Source: an uncultured Peptostreptococcaceae bacterium (GTDB lineage Bacteria; Bacillota; Clostridia; Peptostreptococcales; Anaerovoracaceae). Taken from it: a stretch of 64,000 bases of DNA. Numbering within the stretch: position 1 is the first letter of the stretch; each line of letters opens with the position of its first letter. This document shows, in pieces, positions 49,415 to 58,500 of this stretch. The translations under genes and the position numbers were made by a program. Below the pieces are notes generated by a model. That model was given only the letters and a program-made list of their open reading frames with translations, had not been told where the DNA came from and did not search any database. The stretch covers positions 59,292 to 123,291 of the forward strand of contig CATJIF010000016.1 of NCBI GenBank assembly GCA_949740445.1. The letters run 5' to 3'.

Positions 49415-49963
49415 ATGCAGGATATTTTAGTGGTAGTGGACATGCAGAATGATTTTATCGACGGGGCGCTGGGAACGGCGGAAGCGGCAGCCATCGTACC
49501 AGCTGTAGTGGAGAAGATCGCCGGATTTACGGGGCGCGTTTTGTTTACCAGAGATACCCACGGCGAGGATTATCTGGAGACACAGGAGGGAAGAAAGCTT
49601 CCGGTAGCGCACTGTGTTCGCTCTACGAAAGGGTGGCAGCTGTGCCCGGCCGTCGAGGAGCAGCGCAGGCAGCGGGGCCCGGAAGAAAGCATCGTATTCG
49701 ACAAGCCGTCGTTTGGCTCGGAAGCGCTGGTGCAGGCGGTAAAAGAGATGGATGCGGAAGAAGCGGTAGGATGTATAACGCTGGTGGGCCTGTGCACCGA
49801 TATCTGCGTAATCTCCAACGCCATGCTTGTAAAAGCGGCGCTGCCGGAGGCCAGAATCGTCGTGGATGTCTCCTGCTGCGCAGGTGTAACGCCAAAGAGC
49901 CACAGTACCGCGCTCAACGCCATGCGGGCCTGCCAGATCGAAATCGAAAACGACCGCTCCTAG
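49415..49963 (+). CDS. Isochorismatase-like cysteine hydrolase (nicotinamidase-type)
   Basis: The 182-residue protein has the catalytic Asp in VVVDMQNDFIDGALGT, a metal-binding-like FTRDTHGEDY, the HCVRSTKGWQL motif, the catalytic Lys in VFDKPSFGS and the nucleophilic Cys in GLCTDICV. This combination is closest to nicotinamidase/PncA-related hydrolases, which make nicotinate from nicotinamide for NAD salvage; other amidases of the family are possible. ATG 49415 follows AAAGGAG. A hairpin overlaps the stop codon. Confidence 0.85.
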   Translation: MQDILVVVDMQNDFIDGALGTAEAAAIVPAVVEKIAGFTGRVLFTRDTHGEDYLETQEGRKLPVAHCVRSTKGWQLCPAVEEQRRQRGPEESIVFDKPSFGSEALVQAVKEMDAEEAVGCITLVGLCTDICVISNAMLVKAALPEARIVVDVSCCAGVTPKSHSTALNAMRACQIEIENDRS

Positions 49964-49979
49964 AGAGGAAGCGGTCGTT
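49949..49979. terminator. Hairpin between convergent genes
   Basis: AACGACCGCT (49949-49958) pairs with AGCGGTCGTT (49970-49979), spanning the end of the hydrolase gene. The T tail is weak on both strands. Confidence 0.5.
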
Positions 49980-50019
49980 GCAGTGCGGGTAAACTGCTTT
50001 TGCGGGTTTCGCCGCGGCG

Positions 50020-50937
50020 TTATTTATCCTTTTTAAACAGTACGCTTACGATGCAGCAGAGAAGCCAGCCCAGGCCGAAGATGAGCAGGGCGGCAAAGCC
50101 GATCCCCTGATTGGAGTCATAGTCGCGGGTGCGCCAGAAATACCAGTAGAGGAGGAAGGCGCCGGTGGCGCTCAGCATGATCGCCCCGTGGATGTTGCCC
50201 AGATAGCGCAGGCGCGGATCGCGCTCCTCGGCGCGGCTGCGGTTGTAGGTTTCTACATGGTATTTGCTCTGCTGCAGGCCGCCGTAGGTCAGAAGTCCGA
50301 CGCCGCAGGCGATGATGAGAATGCCCAGGCCGCTGAGCAGATCGTTGCTCTGCGCAGCAGACAGCTGCCGTATCGACATACCTTCGAACAGATTCATAAG
50401 AATCAGAGCGGCAAAGCACAGCGCTGCACCGGTCGCCATAAATACGGGAAAGCGCTGTCGCCAGGCAGACAGGACGGATTCCTCGTAAAAGGGTTCGATT
50501 TGCGCATGCTGCCGGCAGAAATCGCTGTGCTGAATGCCGCCGACGATAAAGAAGACTACGGCAGTCAGAATAAACAGCAGGAATACGGCTCCCGACCAGT
50601 GGTCTTCCCGCGTCAGCGCATCGACGATTCCGCCTGCGGCAAAGCCTGTGATGCACAGTACCGTACCGGCGGTCATCTGTTTTGCAAACCGGTTCATATG
50701 CAAATCGTAACCAGCGGTATCCTCCTGCCTGGTCGCCCTGGCATCGCCGCGCAGCAGCGTATCCAGACTGCAGTGGAAGAGGTCGCACAGAGTAAGCAGC
50801 TTTTCCATTTCTGGAAAGCTGGCATCCGATTCCCACTTCGAGACCGACTGGCGCGAGACTTCCAGCCGTTCGGCCAGCTGCTCCTGTGTTAAATCATTTG
50901 CTGTGCGGTAGTATTGAAGATTTTCTCCAAAGCTCAT
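50020..50937 (-). CDS. XRE-type HTH regulator fused to a membrane domain
   Basis: The 305-residue protein has a Cro/C1 HTH at residues 1-60 (LTQEQLAERLEVSRQSVSKWE), a linker, and then six hydrophobic spans from about residue 88 onward (for example AVFLLFILTAVVFFIVGG and FAALLIFGLGWLLCCIVSVLF). Such membrane-anchored repressor-like proteins are frequent in Firmicutes, but the signal is unknown. A TATAAT at 50981-50976 (minus strand) precedes the gene. It is divergent from the alkyltransferase genes at 51106. Confidence 0.87.
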   Translation of the reverse strand: MSFGENLQYYRTANDLTQEQLAERLEVSRQSVSKWESDASFPEMEKLLTLCDLFHCSLDTLLRGDARATRQEDTAGYDLHMNRFAKQMTAGTVLCITGFAAGGIVDALTREDHWSGAVFLLFILTAVVFFIVGGIQHSDFCRQHAQIEPFYEESVLSAWRQRFPVFMATGAALCFAALILMNLFEGMSIRQLSAAQSNDLLSGLGILIIACGVGLLTYGGLQQSKYHVETYNRSRAEERDPRLRYLGNIHGAIMLSATGAFLLYWYFWRTRDYDSNQGIGFAALLIFGLGWLLCCIVSVLFKKDK

Positions 50938-51064
50938 AGTATTTCAATCCTCCTTTTGATGTTGTAACGAGTCTGATTATACGGAATCTCCGCCGCTATT
51001 TCCACTAACTTTGTGTTGCGTTTGACGATTTTGATGTAATTTTTCGGTTGCGTGCAGGAAAATC

Positions 51065-51073
51065 TGGTATAAT
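51065..51073 (+). promoter_or_regulatory. Extended -10 promoter of the alkyltransferase operon
   Basis: TGGTATAAT provides a perfect TATAAT (51068-51073) with a TGN extension, which can compensate for the poor -35 region. It lies 32 bases before ATG 51106. Confidence 0.65.
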
Positions 51074-51105
51074 AACGGGTGGTAAGGCGATGAAGGAGGC
51101 AGAGG

Positions 51106-51402
51106 ATGGACAAGGATTTGATTTACGAGATACTGTCTGCCGTAGAGGAAATCCCGCGGGGAAGGGTAGCCACCTACGGGCAGATCGCAAGGCTGATCGG
51201 AAGGGAGCGAAACGCCAGGCTGGTGGGCAAGGTGCTCGGCATGGCGGAATATTACGGAACATATCCCTGCCACAGGGTGGTGGATCACGCGGGTCGCCTG
51301 GTGCCCGGCTGGGTGAATCAGGGCAGCCTTCTGCGCAGCGAGGGCGTTTGCTTAAAGGATGAAACTCATGTAGATTTAAAAAAGTACCAGTGGGAGTGCT
51401 GA
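51106..51402 (+). CDS. MGMT family (alkyltransferase-like) DNA-repair protein
   Basis: The 98-residue protein covers only the DNA-binding/active-site domain of O6-alkylguanine transferases: IPRGRVATYGQIARLIG (helix-turn-helix) and YPCHRVVDHAGRL. The acceptor cysteine in PCHR is kept, whereas many short alkyltransferase-like proteins have Trp there. A full-length transferase gene follows 15 bases later, so the two probably form an alkylation-repair operon. AAGGAGG precedes the ATG. Confidence 0.87.
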   Translation: MDKDLIYEILSAVEEIPRGRVATYGQIARLIGRERNARLVGKVLGMAEYYGTYPCHRVVDHAGRLVPGWVNQGSLLRSEGVCLKDETHVDLKKYQWEC

Positions 51403-51417
51403 GAAAGGAACCGATAT

Positions 51418-51966
51418 ATGGTATATACAACAAAATACGTTTCGCCGCTGGGAGACATCCTGCTGGCGGAACGAAACAACGCGCTGATCGGCCTGTGGTT
51501 TACGGGGCAGAAATATTTTTTAAGCTCCCTTCGCGAGGAACTTACGCCCTGCGATGATCGCCCGGTGTTCCGGCAGACGAAACAGTGGCTTTCGCGTTAC
51601 TTTGCAGGAGAAAAGCCCTCTGCGGAAGGGCTTCCTATCGCTCCTGCGGGCAGCGAGTTTCAGCAAGCCGTCTGGAGGCTCCTGCGCAAAATCCCCTGCG
51701 GAGAGACGACAAGCTACGGGAAGCTGGCGAAAACAATCGCCGCAGAGCGCGGCCTTGCCAGCATGTCGGCCCAGGCGGTGGGCGGCGCCGTGGGGCACAA
51801 CCCCATTTCCATCATCATACCGTGCCATCGCGTGGTGGGCACAGATGGCAGTCTGACCGGGTACGCCGGCGGCGTCGATAAGAAGATCAGGCTGCTGGCA
51901 CTGGAAGGTGTGGAGGTCAGAAACGGCATTGTGACCGGCAGGAGAAATACGGAGGGACATATATAA
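51418..51966 (+). CDS. ogt: Methylated-DNA--protein-cysteine S-methyltransferase
   Basis: The 182-residue protein has the N-terminal ribonuclease-H-like domain (PLGDILLAERNNALIGLWF) and the C-terminal active-site domain with KIPCGETTSYGKLA and IIPCHRVVGTDGSLTGYAGG. The cysteine in PCHR accepts the methyl or alkyl group from O6-alkylguanine in a suicide reaction. It follows the short MGMT gene and shares one base (TAATG) with the next gene. Confidence 0.93.
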   Translation: MVYTTKYVSPLGDILLAERNNALIGLWFTGQKYFLSSLREELTPCDDRPVFRQTKQWLSRYFAGEKPSAEGLPIAPAGSEFQQAVWRLLRKIPCGETTSYGKLAKTIAAERGLASMSAQAVGGAVGHNPISIIIPCHRVVGTDGSLTGYAGGVDKKIRLLALEGVEVRNGIVTGRRNTEGHI

Positions 51967-52850
51967 TGTACGAACTGATACAGGTGGCCGAGCGCAGCTA
52001 TTACATTGAGAGCCCGGCGAAAATAGGGCTGGTCAGATTGTCGGAGCAGGAGGTCTGCCTCATCGACAGCGGAAACGACAAGGACGCCGGACGCAAAGTC
52101 CGGCAGATTTTAGATGCCAACGGCTGGAAGCTTTCTGCGATTTACAATACCCATTCCAACGCCGACCACATCGGCGGCAACCGCTACTTGCAGGCGCAGA
52201 CAGGATGCCGCATCTACGCGCCGGGCATCGAGTGCGATTTTACGAAAAGCCCGGTGCTGGAGCCGTCGTTTCTCTACGGCGGATACCCTTGCAGGCAGCT
52301 GCGGCACAAATTCCTCATGGCGCAGGAAAGCGACGTGCAGCGGTTGACGGACGAATGTCTGCCCGAAGGCTTTGCGTGCATCGGGCTTCCAGGACATTTC
52401 TTTGACATGGTAGGCTTTCGCACACCCGACGACGTGGTGTATCTGGCGGACTGTCTGTCCAGCAAAGAGACGCTGGACAAATATAAAATCGGCTTTATCT
52501 ACGACGTGGCGGCTTACTTAAAAACACTGGAAATGGTGAAAACCCTGCAGGCAAAGCTGTTCGTCCCGGCGCATGCACAGGCGGCTGCAGCTGCGGAAAT
52601 CGCTTCGCTTTGCCAGTATAACATCGACACGGTAATGGAAATCGCCGACGGGATTTACGGGCTTTGCAAAGAGCCGATCTGCTTTGAGGCGCTTTTGCAG
52701 GCGCTGTTTGCAAAATACGGGCTGACGATGAACTTCGAGCAGTACGTGTTAGTGGGAAGCACCGTCCGCTCGTATCTTTCGTGGATGAAGGATACCGGCC
52801 GCCTGGACTGTGCGTTTGAAAATAACCTGCTGCTTTGGAAGCAGGCCTAA
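51966..52850 (+). CDS. MBL-fold metallo-hydrolase
   Basis: The 294-residue protein has a metallo-beta-lactamase fold: YNTHSNADHIGGN near residue 58, GLPGHFFDMVGF near 140, VYLADCLSS near 158 and FVPAHAQ near 200. The usual HxHxDH motif reads HSNADH, with Asn in place of the second His, so the metal site differs from the standard di-zinc type. A C-terminal helical domain of about 90 residues follows. Substrate unknown. It is translationally coupled to ogt (TAATG). Confidence 0.82.
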   Translation: MYELIQVAERSYYIESPAKIGLVRLSEQEVCLIDSGNDKDAGRKVRQILDANGWKLSAIYNTHSNADHIGGNRYLQAQTGCRIYAPGIECDFTKSPVLEPSFLYGGYPCRQLRHKFLMAQESDVQRLTDECLPEGFACIGLPGHFFDMVGFRTPDDVVYLADCLSSKETLDKYKIGFIYDVAAYLKTLEMVKTLQAKLFVPAHAQAAAAAEIASLCQYNIDTVMEIADGIYGLCKEPICFEALLQALFAKYGLTMNFEQYVLVGSTVRSYLSWMKDTGRLDCAFENNLLLWKQA

Positions 52851-52860
52851 GGAGGAGTAT

Positions 52861-53334
52861 ATGGCAATCGAAAAAGTGAAAGACTATTTTAGACAGTACG
52901 GCATAGAGGACCGCATACAGGAGTTTTCCGTATCCAGCGCTACCGTGGAGCTGGCAGCACAGGCGCTGCACTGCGAGCCCTGTCGGATTGCAAAGACGCT
53001 TTCCTTCTCAGTGGATGGGCAGGCGATACTGATCGTGATGGCAGGCGATGCCAAAATCGACAATCCGAAATACAAGGCGCGGTTTGCGACAAAGGCAAAG
53101 ATGCTTTCGCCTGAGGAAGCGCAGACGCTCATCGGCCATGCGGTGGGCGGCGTCTGTCCCTTTGGCATCAACGAAGGCGTAACGGTGTATCTGGACGAAT
53201 CGCTGAAGCGCTTTCAAACGGTATTTCCCGCCTGCGGAAGCAGCAACAGCGCCATAGAGCTGTCCATCGGCGAGCTGGAAACCTATTCGAAAAGCACAGC
53301 CTGGATCGATGTGAGCAAGGGATGGCAGGAATAG
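52861..53334 (+). CDS. YbaK/EbsC family aminoacyl-tRNA deacylase-like protein
   Basis: The 157-residue protein is typical of the YbaK/EbsC family (prolyl-tRNA editing-like): the lysine-containing CRIAKTLSF, VMAGDAKIDNPKYK, AVGGVCPFG and VFPACGSSNSAIEL. Such proteins clear mischarged Cys- or Ala-tRNAPro or related species. ATG 52861 follows AGGAGG. It stands next to the T-box-controlled tRNA amidotransferase operon, though it is transcribed with the alkyltransferase/MBL group. It is cytoplasmic. Confidence 0.87.
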   Translation: MAIEKVKDYFRQYGIEDRIQEFSVSSATVELAAQALHCEPCRIAKTLSFSVDGQAILIVMAGDAKIDNPKYKARFATKAKMLSPEEAQTLIGHAVGGVCPFGINEGVTVYLDESLKRFQTVFPACGSSNSAIELSIGELETYSKSTAWIDVSKGWQE

Positions 53335-53374
53335 AAGAAAAACCGAAAACGGAGTCTCTTTTTTAACTTTGCTC

Positions 53375-53403
53375 TTGATTTTTCAACGATTCTGTGATAT
53401 TTT
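53375..53403 (+). promoter_or_regulatory. Promoter of the T-box/gatCAB operon
   Basis: TTGATT at 53375-53380 and TATTTT at 53398-53403 are 17 bases apart, putting the start of the leader near 53410. Confidence 0.55.
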
Positions 53404-53438
53404 AGGAAAAAGAAATCCATAGGACAGACAACAGCTGT

Positions 53439-53752
53439 GAACGAGAGAAGTACCGCAGAGAAATCCAACGCAGGGAGTGGCGTCGCCGACTGAAAGCGCC
53501 ATTTGTCGAGACTTGGCGGGAATAACCCTCGGGAGCTGGCACGCGAACCGGAGAACGCAGGCGGCAGCAAAAGGCTGTGGCCCGGCGTTGGGCCTTAGTA
53601 GCGGTAGCCCGGCGGCGACCGTTAACGCGCAAAAGAGGATGGCCCGGCCATGCGCAGGAAAAAAAACTGCGCGGCGGAGAGGGGCTTATCAAGCTGGGTG
53701 GTACCGCGGAATTATTTCGTCCCTGAAAGCAAGGCTTTCGGGGATTTTTTTT
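53439..53752 (+). ncRNA. T-box riboswitch (tRNA-sensing leader) of the gatC-gatA-gatB/aspS operon
   Basis: The leader carries the T-box hallmarks: the loop-E strand AGTA at 53449-53452, a long stem I, the antiterminator T-box TGGGTGGTACCGCGG at 53695-53709 and a T-tailed terminator (53721-53730 with 53734-53743, T run 53745-53752). CCG at 53453-53455 can pair with CGG at 53549-53551, placing AGAAC (53552-53556) in the specifier loop. Its AAC (53554-53556) would be an Asn codon; GAA (53553-53555, Glu) overlaps it. Uncharged cognate tRNA would promote read-through. That specifier fits an operon for Asn-tRNA formation. Confidence 0.9.
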
Positions 53753-53767
53753 GCAGGAGGAAGACGT

Positions 53768-54064
53768 ATGAAGATTACAGACGAACTTGTGGATTACCTG
53801 GGACAGCTGTCCCGGCTGGAGCTTTCGGAGGGCGAAAAGGCTGGCCTGAAGCACGATTTGTCGGATATTTTAGATTACATGGATCAGCTGGCAGAGCTGG
53901 ATACCGCGGGAAAGAAGGAGATGTCGCATCCTTTCGATGCGGTCAACTGCTTCCGCACGGATCAAGTAAAAAACGGCGACGACCGGCAGGCGGTGCTCTC
54001 CAACGCACCAGCGAAGAAGGGCGACTATTTCAAGGTGCATAAAACCGTGGGAGAGGAGGCATAA
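53768..54064 (+). CDS. gatC: Asp/Glu-tRNA amidotransferase subunit C
   Basis: The 98-residue protein is a typical GatC: YLGQLSRLELSEGEKAGL near the N-terminus, DILDYMDQLAELDTAG in the middle and DYFKVHKTV at the end. GatC belts GatA to GatB. ATG 53768 follows AGGAGG immediately after the T-box terminator; a longer open frame upstream lies inside the leader RNA and is not coding. gatA starts two bases after the stop. Confidence 0.93.
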   Translation: MKITDELVDYLGQLSRLELSEGEKAGLKHDLSDILDYMDQLAELDTAGKKEMSHPFDAVNCFRTDQVKNGDDRQAVLSNAPAKKGDYFKVHKTVGEEA

Positions 54065-54066
54065 GT

Positions 54067-55584
54067 ATGGAAAGAGAGATGACGGCACAGGCGGCAGGTG
54101 CAGGCGACTTGCTAGAGCTGAGCGCGCTGCAGTTAGGTGCGTGCATACAAAAGAAAGAAATCGGTGTGGAAGAAGCGGCGCAGGCGTATCTCGACGCCAT
54201 CGCGCAAAGCGATTCCGAGATTCATTCTTATATTACAGTGATGGAAGAAGAAGCCCTGCAGACGGCGCGGCAGGTGCAGAAGAAAATCGACAGCGGGGAG
54301 CTGACGGGCCCGCTTTCCGGAGTGCCGGCGGCCATTAAAGACAACATGTGCACGAAGGGAACGCTGACCTCCGCGGCTTCTAACATACTGTCCAACTTTG
54401 TGCCCCCCTACGATGCAGAGGCGGTGGCCCGGCTGAAGGAAAGCGGCGCTGTCATTTTAGGAAAGCTCAATATGGACGAATTTGCCATGGGCGGCTCCAC
54501 CGAAACCTCGCATTACGGCATCACGAAAAACCCGTGGGATCTCAGCAGGGTGCCCGGCGGTTCCTCCGGAGGTTCGGCGGCGGCGGTGGCCGCAAGGCTT
54601 GTTCCTTACGCGCTGGGAAGCGACACCGGTGGTTCCATCCGCCAGCCCTGCGCTTTCTGCAACCTGACTGGCATCAAGCCCACCTACGGCGCGGTTTCCC
54701 GCTACGGGCTTTTAGCCTACGCCTCGTCGCTGGATCAGATCGGCCCCGTGGGACGCGACATAAAGGACTGCGCTGCCGTGCTCTCGGTAATCGCCGGAAA
54801 AGATGCCAAAGACAGCACATCCATCATCGACCGTGCGTTTGATATGGAAGCGGCGCTGTCCGGCAGCGTAAAGGGAAAGAAGGTCGGTATGCCTGCGGGC
54901 TATTTCGGCGACGGGCTTTCTCCCCAGGTGCGGCAGAGGATTTTTGAAGCAGCCGACGTGCTGCGCAGCCTGGGTGCGGAGGTGGAGGAATTCGACCTTC
55001 CTAACGTGGATTACGCGGTACCTGCCTATTATATCATCGCCTGCGCTGAGGCAAGCTCCAACCTGTCGCGTTACGACGGCGTCAAGTACGGCTATCGCAG
55101 CGCAGAAGCGGATGATCTGCTGGGCATTTACTACAAATCCCGCAGCGAAGGCTTTGGAACGGAGGTAAAGCGCCGCATTATGCTGGGCTCCTTTGTGCTG
55201 AGCTCGGGGTATTTCGATGCTTACTATAAAAAGGCGCTGCAGGTGCGGGGCATGATTAAAGCTGCCTTTGACCGGGCCTTCGAAACCTACGATATGATTT
55301 TAAGCCCCGTCAGCCCCACGACGGCCTACGAAATCGGCGGGCAGATCAGCGACCCCATCGCCATGTACATGGCGGACATCTATACAGTATCGGTGAACCT
55401 GTCGGGCATCCCCGCGGTAGCGCTGCCCTGCGGCAAAGACGACGCAGGGCTTCCGGTGGGCATGCAGCTGATCGGGCGCGCCTTCAGCGAAGAAACGCTG
55501 GTCGCGGCGGCCGCGGATTACCAGAGAGCTACGGAATTTCACAAGGCGCAGGCGCCCCATGCGGCGAAAGGAGGCAGAAGATAA
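54067..55584 (+). CDS. gatA: Asp/Glu-tRNA amidotransferase subunit A (glutaminase/amidase)
   Basis: The 505-residue protein has the amidase-signature triad: Lys in AAIKDNM near residue 91, Ser in PGGSSGGSAAAV near 168 and the nucleophile Ser in GSDTGGSIRQP near 189. It releases ammonia from glutamine and passes it to GatB, which amidates Asp-tRNAAsn or Glu-tRNAGln. The N-terminus is extended by about ten residues. A cysteine follows the nucleophile region (RQPCAFCN), as in Gly/Cys variants of this family. Stop and next start overlap (TAATG). Confidence 0.95.
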   Translation: MEREMTAQAAGAGDLLELSALQLGACIQKKEIGVEEAAQAYLDAIAQSDSEIHSYITVMEEEALQTARQVQKKIDSGELTGPLSGVPAAIKDNMCTKGTLTSAASNILSNFVPPYDAEAVARLKESGAVILGKLNMDEFAMGGSTETSHYGITKNPWDLSRVPGGSSGGSAAAVAARLVPYALGSDTGGSIRQPCAFCNLTGIKPTYGAVSRYGLLAYASSLDQIGPVGRDIKDCAAVLSVIAGKDAKDSTSIIDRAFDMEAALSGSVKGKKVGMPAGYFGDGLSPQVRQRIFEAADVLRSLGAEVEEFDLPNVDYAVPAYYIIACAEASSNLSRYDGVKYGYRSAEADDLLGIYYKSRSEGFGTEVKRRIMLGSFVLSSGYFDAYYKKALQVRGMIKAAFDRAFETYDMILSPVSPTTAYEIGGQISDPIAMYMADIYTVSVNLSGIPAVALPCGKDDAGLPVGMQLIGRAFSEETLVAAAADYQRATEFHKAQAPHAAKGGRR

Positions 55585-58500
55585 TGAGCAAAGAATATGA
55601 ACTTGTCATGGGCCTGGAGGTCCATGTGGAGCTGGCGACGAAAACCAAAATCTTCTGCGGTTGCAGCACAGAGTTCGGCGGCGAGCCTAATTCCCACGTG
55701 TGCCCGGTGTGCATGGGGCTTCCGGGCAGCCTGCCCGTCCTCAATAAGAGCGTGGTGGATTACGCCATGAAGGCGGGAATGGCGCTGAACTGCGAAATTA
55801 CCAGAGAAAACCGCTTCGATCGCAAGAATTATTTCTACCCTGACCTGCCGAAGGATTACCAGATTTCGCAGTTGTATTTCCCCATCTGCAGGGATGGCTG
55901 CCTGCGCTTTACGGCCGATGGGCAGCCGGCTGCGATCCGCATTCACGAAATCCACATGGAGGAGGATGCCGGAAAGCTGATCCACGATGCATCGGGTACG
56001 CTGGTGGACTACAACCGCTGCGGCGTCCCCCTCATCGAGATCGTAACGGAGCCGGATTTCCGCACGCCGGGGCAGGTGATCGCATTTCTGGAAAACCTGC
56101 AGCAGATATTAAAATACCTGGGCGTGTCCGACTGCAAAATGCAGGAGGGCTCCATGCGGGCCGACGTCAACTTATCGGTGCGCCCTGCGGGAAGCGACAA
56201 GCTGGGAACCCGCACGGAGATGAAGAACATCAACTCGCTGAAGGCCATCCGCAGAGCCATCGAGTTTGAGAGCCAGCGCCAGATCAGCGTCATCGAAGCC
56301 GGCGGGACGGTAACGCAGGAAACCCGCCGCTGGAACGACGACGAGGGCGAATCGAGGGCCATGCGCTCCAAGGAAAACGCCCAGGATTACCGGTATTTTC
56401 CCGACCCCGACCTGTTGCCCGTTTTTATCGACGAGGAGTGGTTCGACGCAATCCGGCAGTCTCTTCCGGAGCTGCCTCAGGAAAAGCGCCTGCGCTACGC
56501 AAGCGAGCTGGGGCTTTCGGCGGAAAAAGCGGCGGTTATTACCTCTGCAAGAGAGCTGGCGGCGCTCTTTGAGGGCATCACGGCCTGCGGGCAGGATGCG
56601 AACGAGGCGGCCAACGTGGTGGCCGGCGACGTGTTAAGGCTGATGAAGGAAAGCGGGCAGCCGCCGGAAGAACTGTCGGTCAGCGCGGAAAAGCTGGCGG
56701 CAGCCATAGAGCTGGTGACGGCCGGAAAGATCAGCCGCAAGTCAGAAAAAGAGCTGATCGAAGCCATCTTTAAGGAGGATGTGGAGCCGCTTGGCTACGC
56801 CGAAGAAAAGGGTATGATCGTGGTAGAGGACATGGACCTGATTTCACGCACGGCCCAGGAGGTGGTGGCCGGCTATCCAGCGTCGGTGGCTGACTACAAA
56901 AACGGCAAGGCCAAGGCCATGGATTTTCTGGTGGGCATGTGCATGCGCCAGCTGAAGGGCAAGGCGCGTCCCGAGACCATCAGCGGCATTTTAAAAGAAA
57001 AGGTCGATGCGGCGCCCATGCCCGAGGGCTTTGAAAACGCGGCGCCGGTCAAGGATAAGAAGGCTCGCAAGGAGGAAAAGCGGGCGAAAGAGGCTGCGGC
57101 GCAGGAAGCGGCACAGCAGGCAGAGGCCGCAAAGGCTGCAGCGGCGACCGCAGAGGCGGCAGCAAACGCTCAGGATGGCGAGAATCCGCAGGAAGCGGCA
57201 AGCGCCCAGGGCGGCGAAAGCCAGCAGGAGCGGCGCAAGAAAGCCTTCGGCGATGTGAGCTATGCTCCCATCCGGCCGGATAACCGCTACCGCAACCGCA
57301 CCTGTGCGGACATCGGCCTTTCGGATATCGGATGCCAGGTGCGGCTGTCCGGCTGGATTGCCACCATACGCAACCACGGCGGCATCGTCTTTGTAGACCT
57401 GCGCGACCACTACGGCATCACCCAGGTGGTGGTGAGCGATGAGATGATCAGCAATTTAGGCCGCGAAACCGTGGTCTGCGTGGAGGGCGAAGTGGTGAAG
57501 CGCGACCCCGAAACGGTCAATCCCGCCATCCCCACCGGCCAGGTAGAGCTGAAGGCGGCAACGCTTTCCGTGCTTGGGCACTCCCAGAGAAACCTGCCCT
57601 TTGAGGTGGACCATTCCACAGAGACCAAGGAAGATGTGCGCCTGAAATACCGTTTCCTGGATCTGCGCAATCCCAAGGTGCATGAGCGCATCGTCCTGCG
57701 CTCAGAGGTCATACGGTTTTTGCGCCGGCAGATGGAAGCCTTAGGCTTTATGGAAATCCAGACGCCGATTCTGGCCAACTCTTCGCCGGAGGGCGCGCGG
57801 GATTATCTGGTGCCTTCCAGAAAGCACAAGGGCAAGTTCTACGCGCTGCCCCAGGCGCCGCAGCAGTTCAAGCAGATGCTGATGGCCTCGGGCTTCGATA
57901 AGTACTTCCAGATTGCGCCTTGCTTCCGGGATGAGGATGCCCGCCAGGACCGTTCGCCGGGAGAATTCTACCAGCTGGACTTTGAGATGGCCTTCGCCAC
58001 CCAGGAGGATGTGTTCGCCGTAGCGGAAAAGGTGCTGTACGAGACCTTTGCCGCCTTTACCGATAAGAAGGTAGGAAAACCGCCTTTTGTTAAAATCCCC
58101 TACGCGGAGGCGATGCTGAAATACGGCACGGATAAGCCAGACCTGCGCAACCCGCTGGTGATCGAGGACCTTTCGGACTTCTTCGAGACGGTGGACTTCG
58201 CTCCCTTCCGCGGAAAGATCGTGCGGGGCATCGTGGTTCCCGGCTGCGCCAAAAAGCCGAAATCCTTCTTCTCGTCCATGGAAAAATACGCCACGGGAAT
58301 CGGCATGAAGGGCCTGGGCTACATCAGCGTCAAAGAAGATATGAGCTACAAGGGCCCCATCGACAAGTTCTTTACCGACGAACAGCGCAAGGAAATCGGA
58401 AAGCGTATGAAGCTTAAGCCCTTCGATGTGCTGTACTTTATCAGCGATGAAAAGGCTCTGGTAGAGAAATATGCCGGCCAGATTCGCACCGAAGTGGCAA

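Noticed and set aside
53477..53767. 97-codon N-terminal extension of GatC
   Set aside because: This is the T-box leader RNA; the coding start is ATG 53768 right after the terminator.
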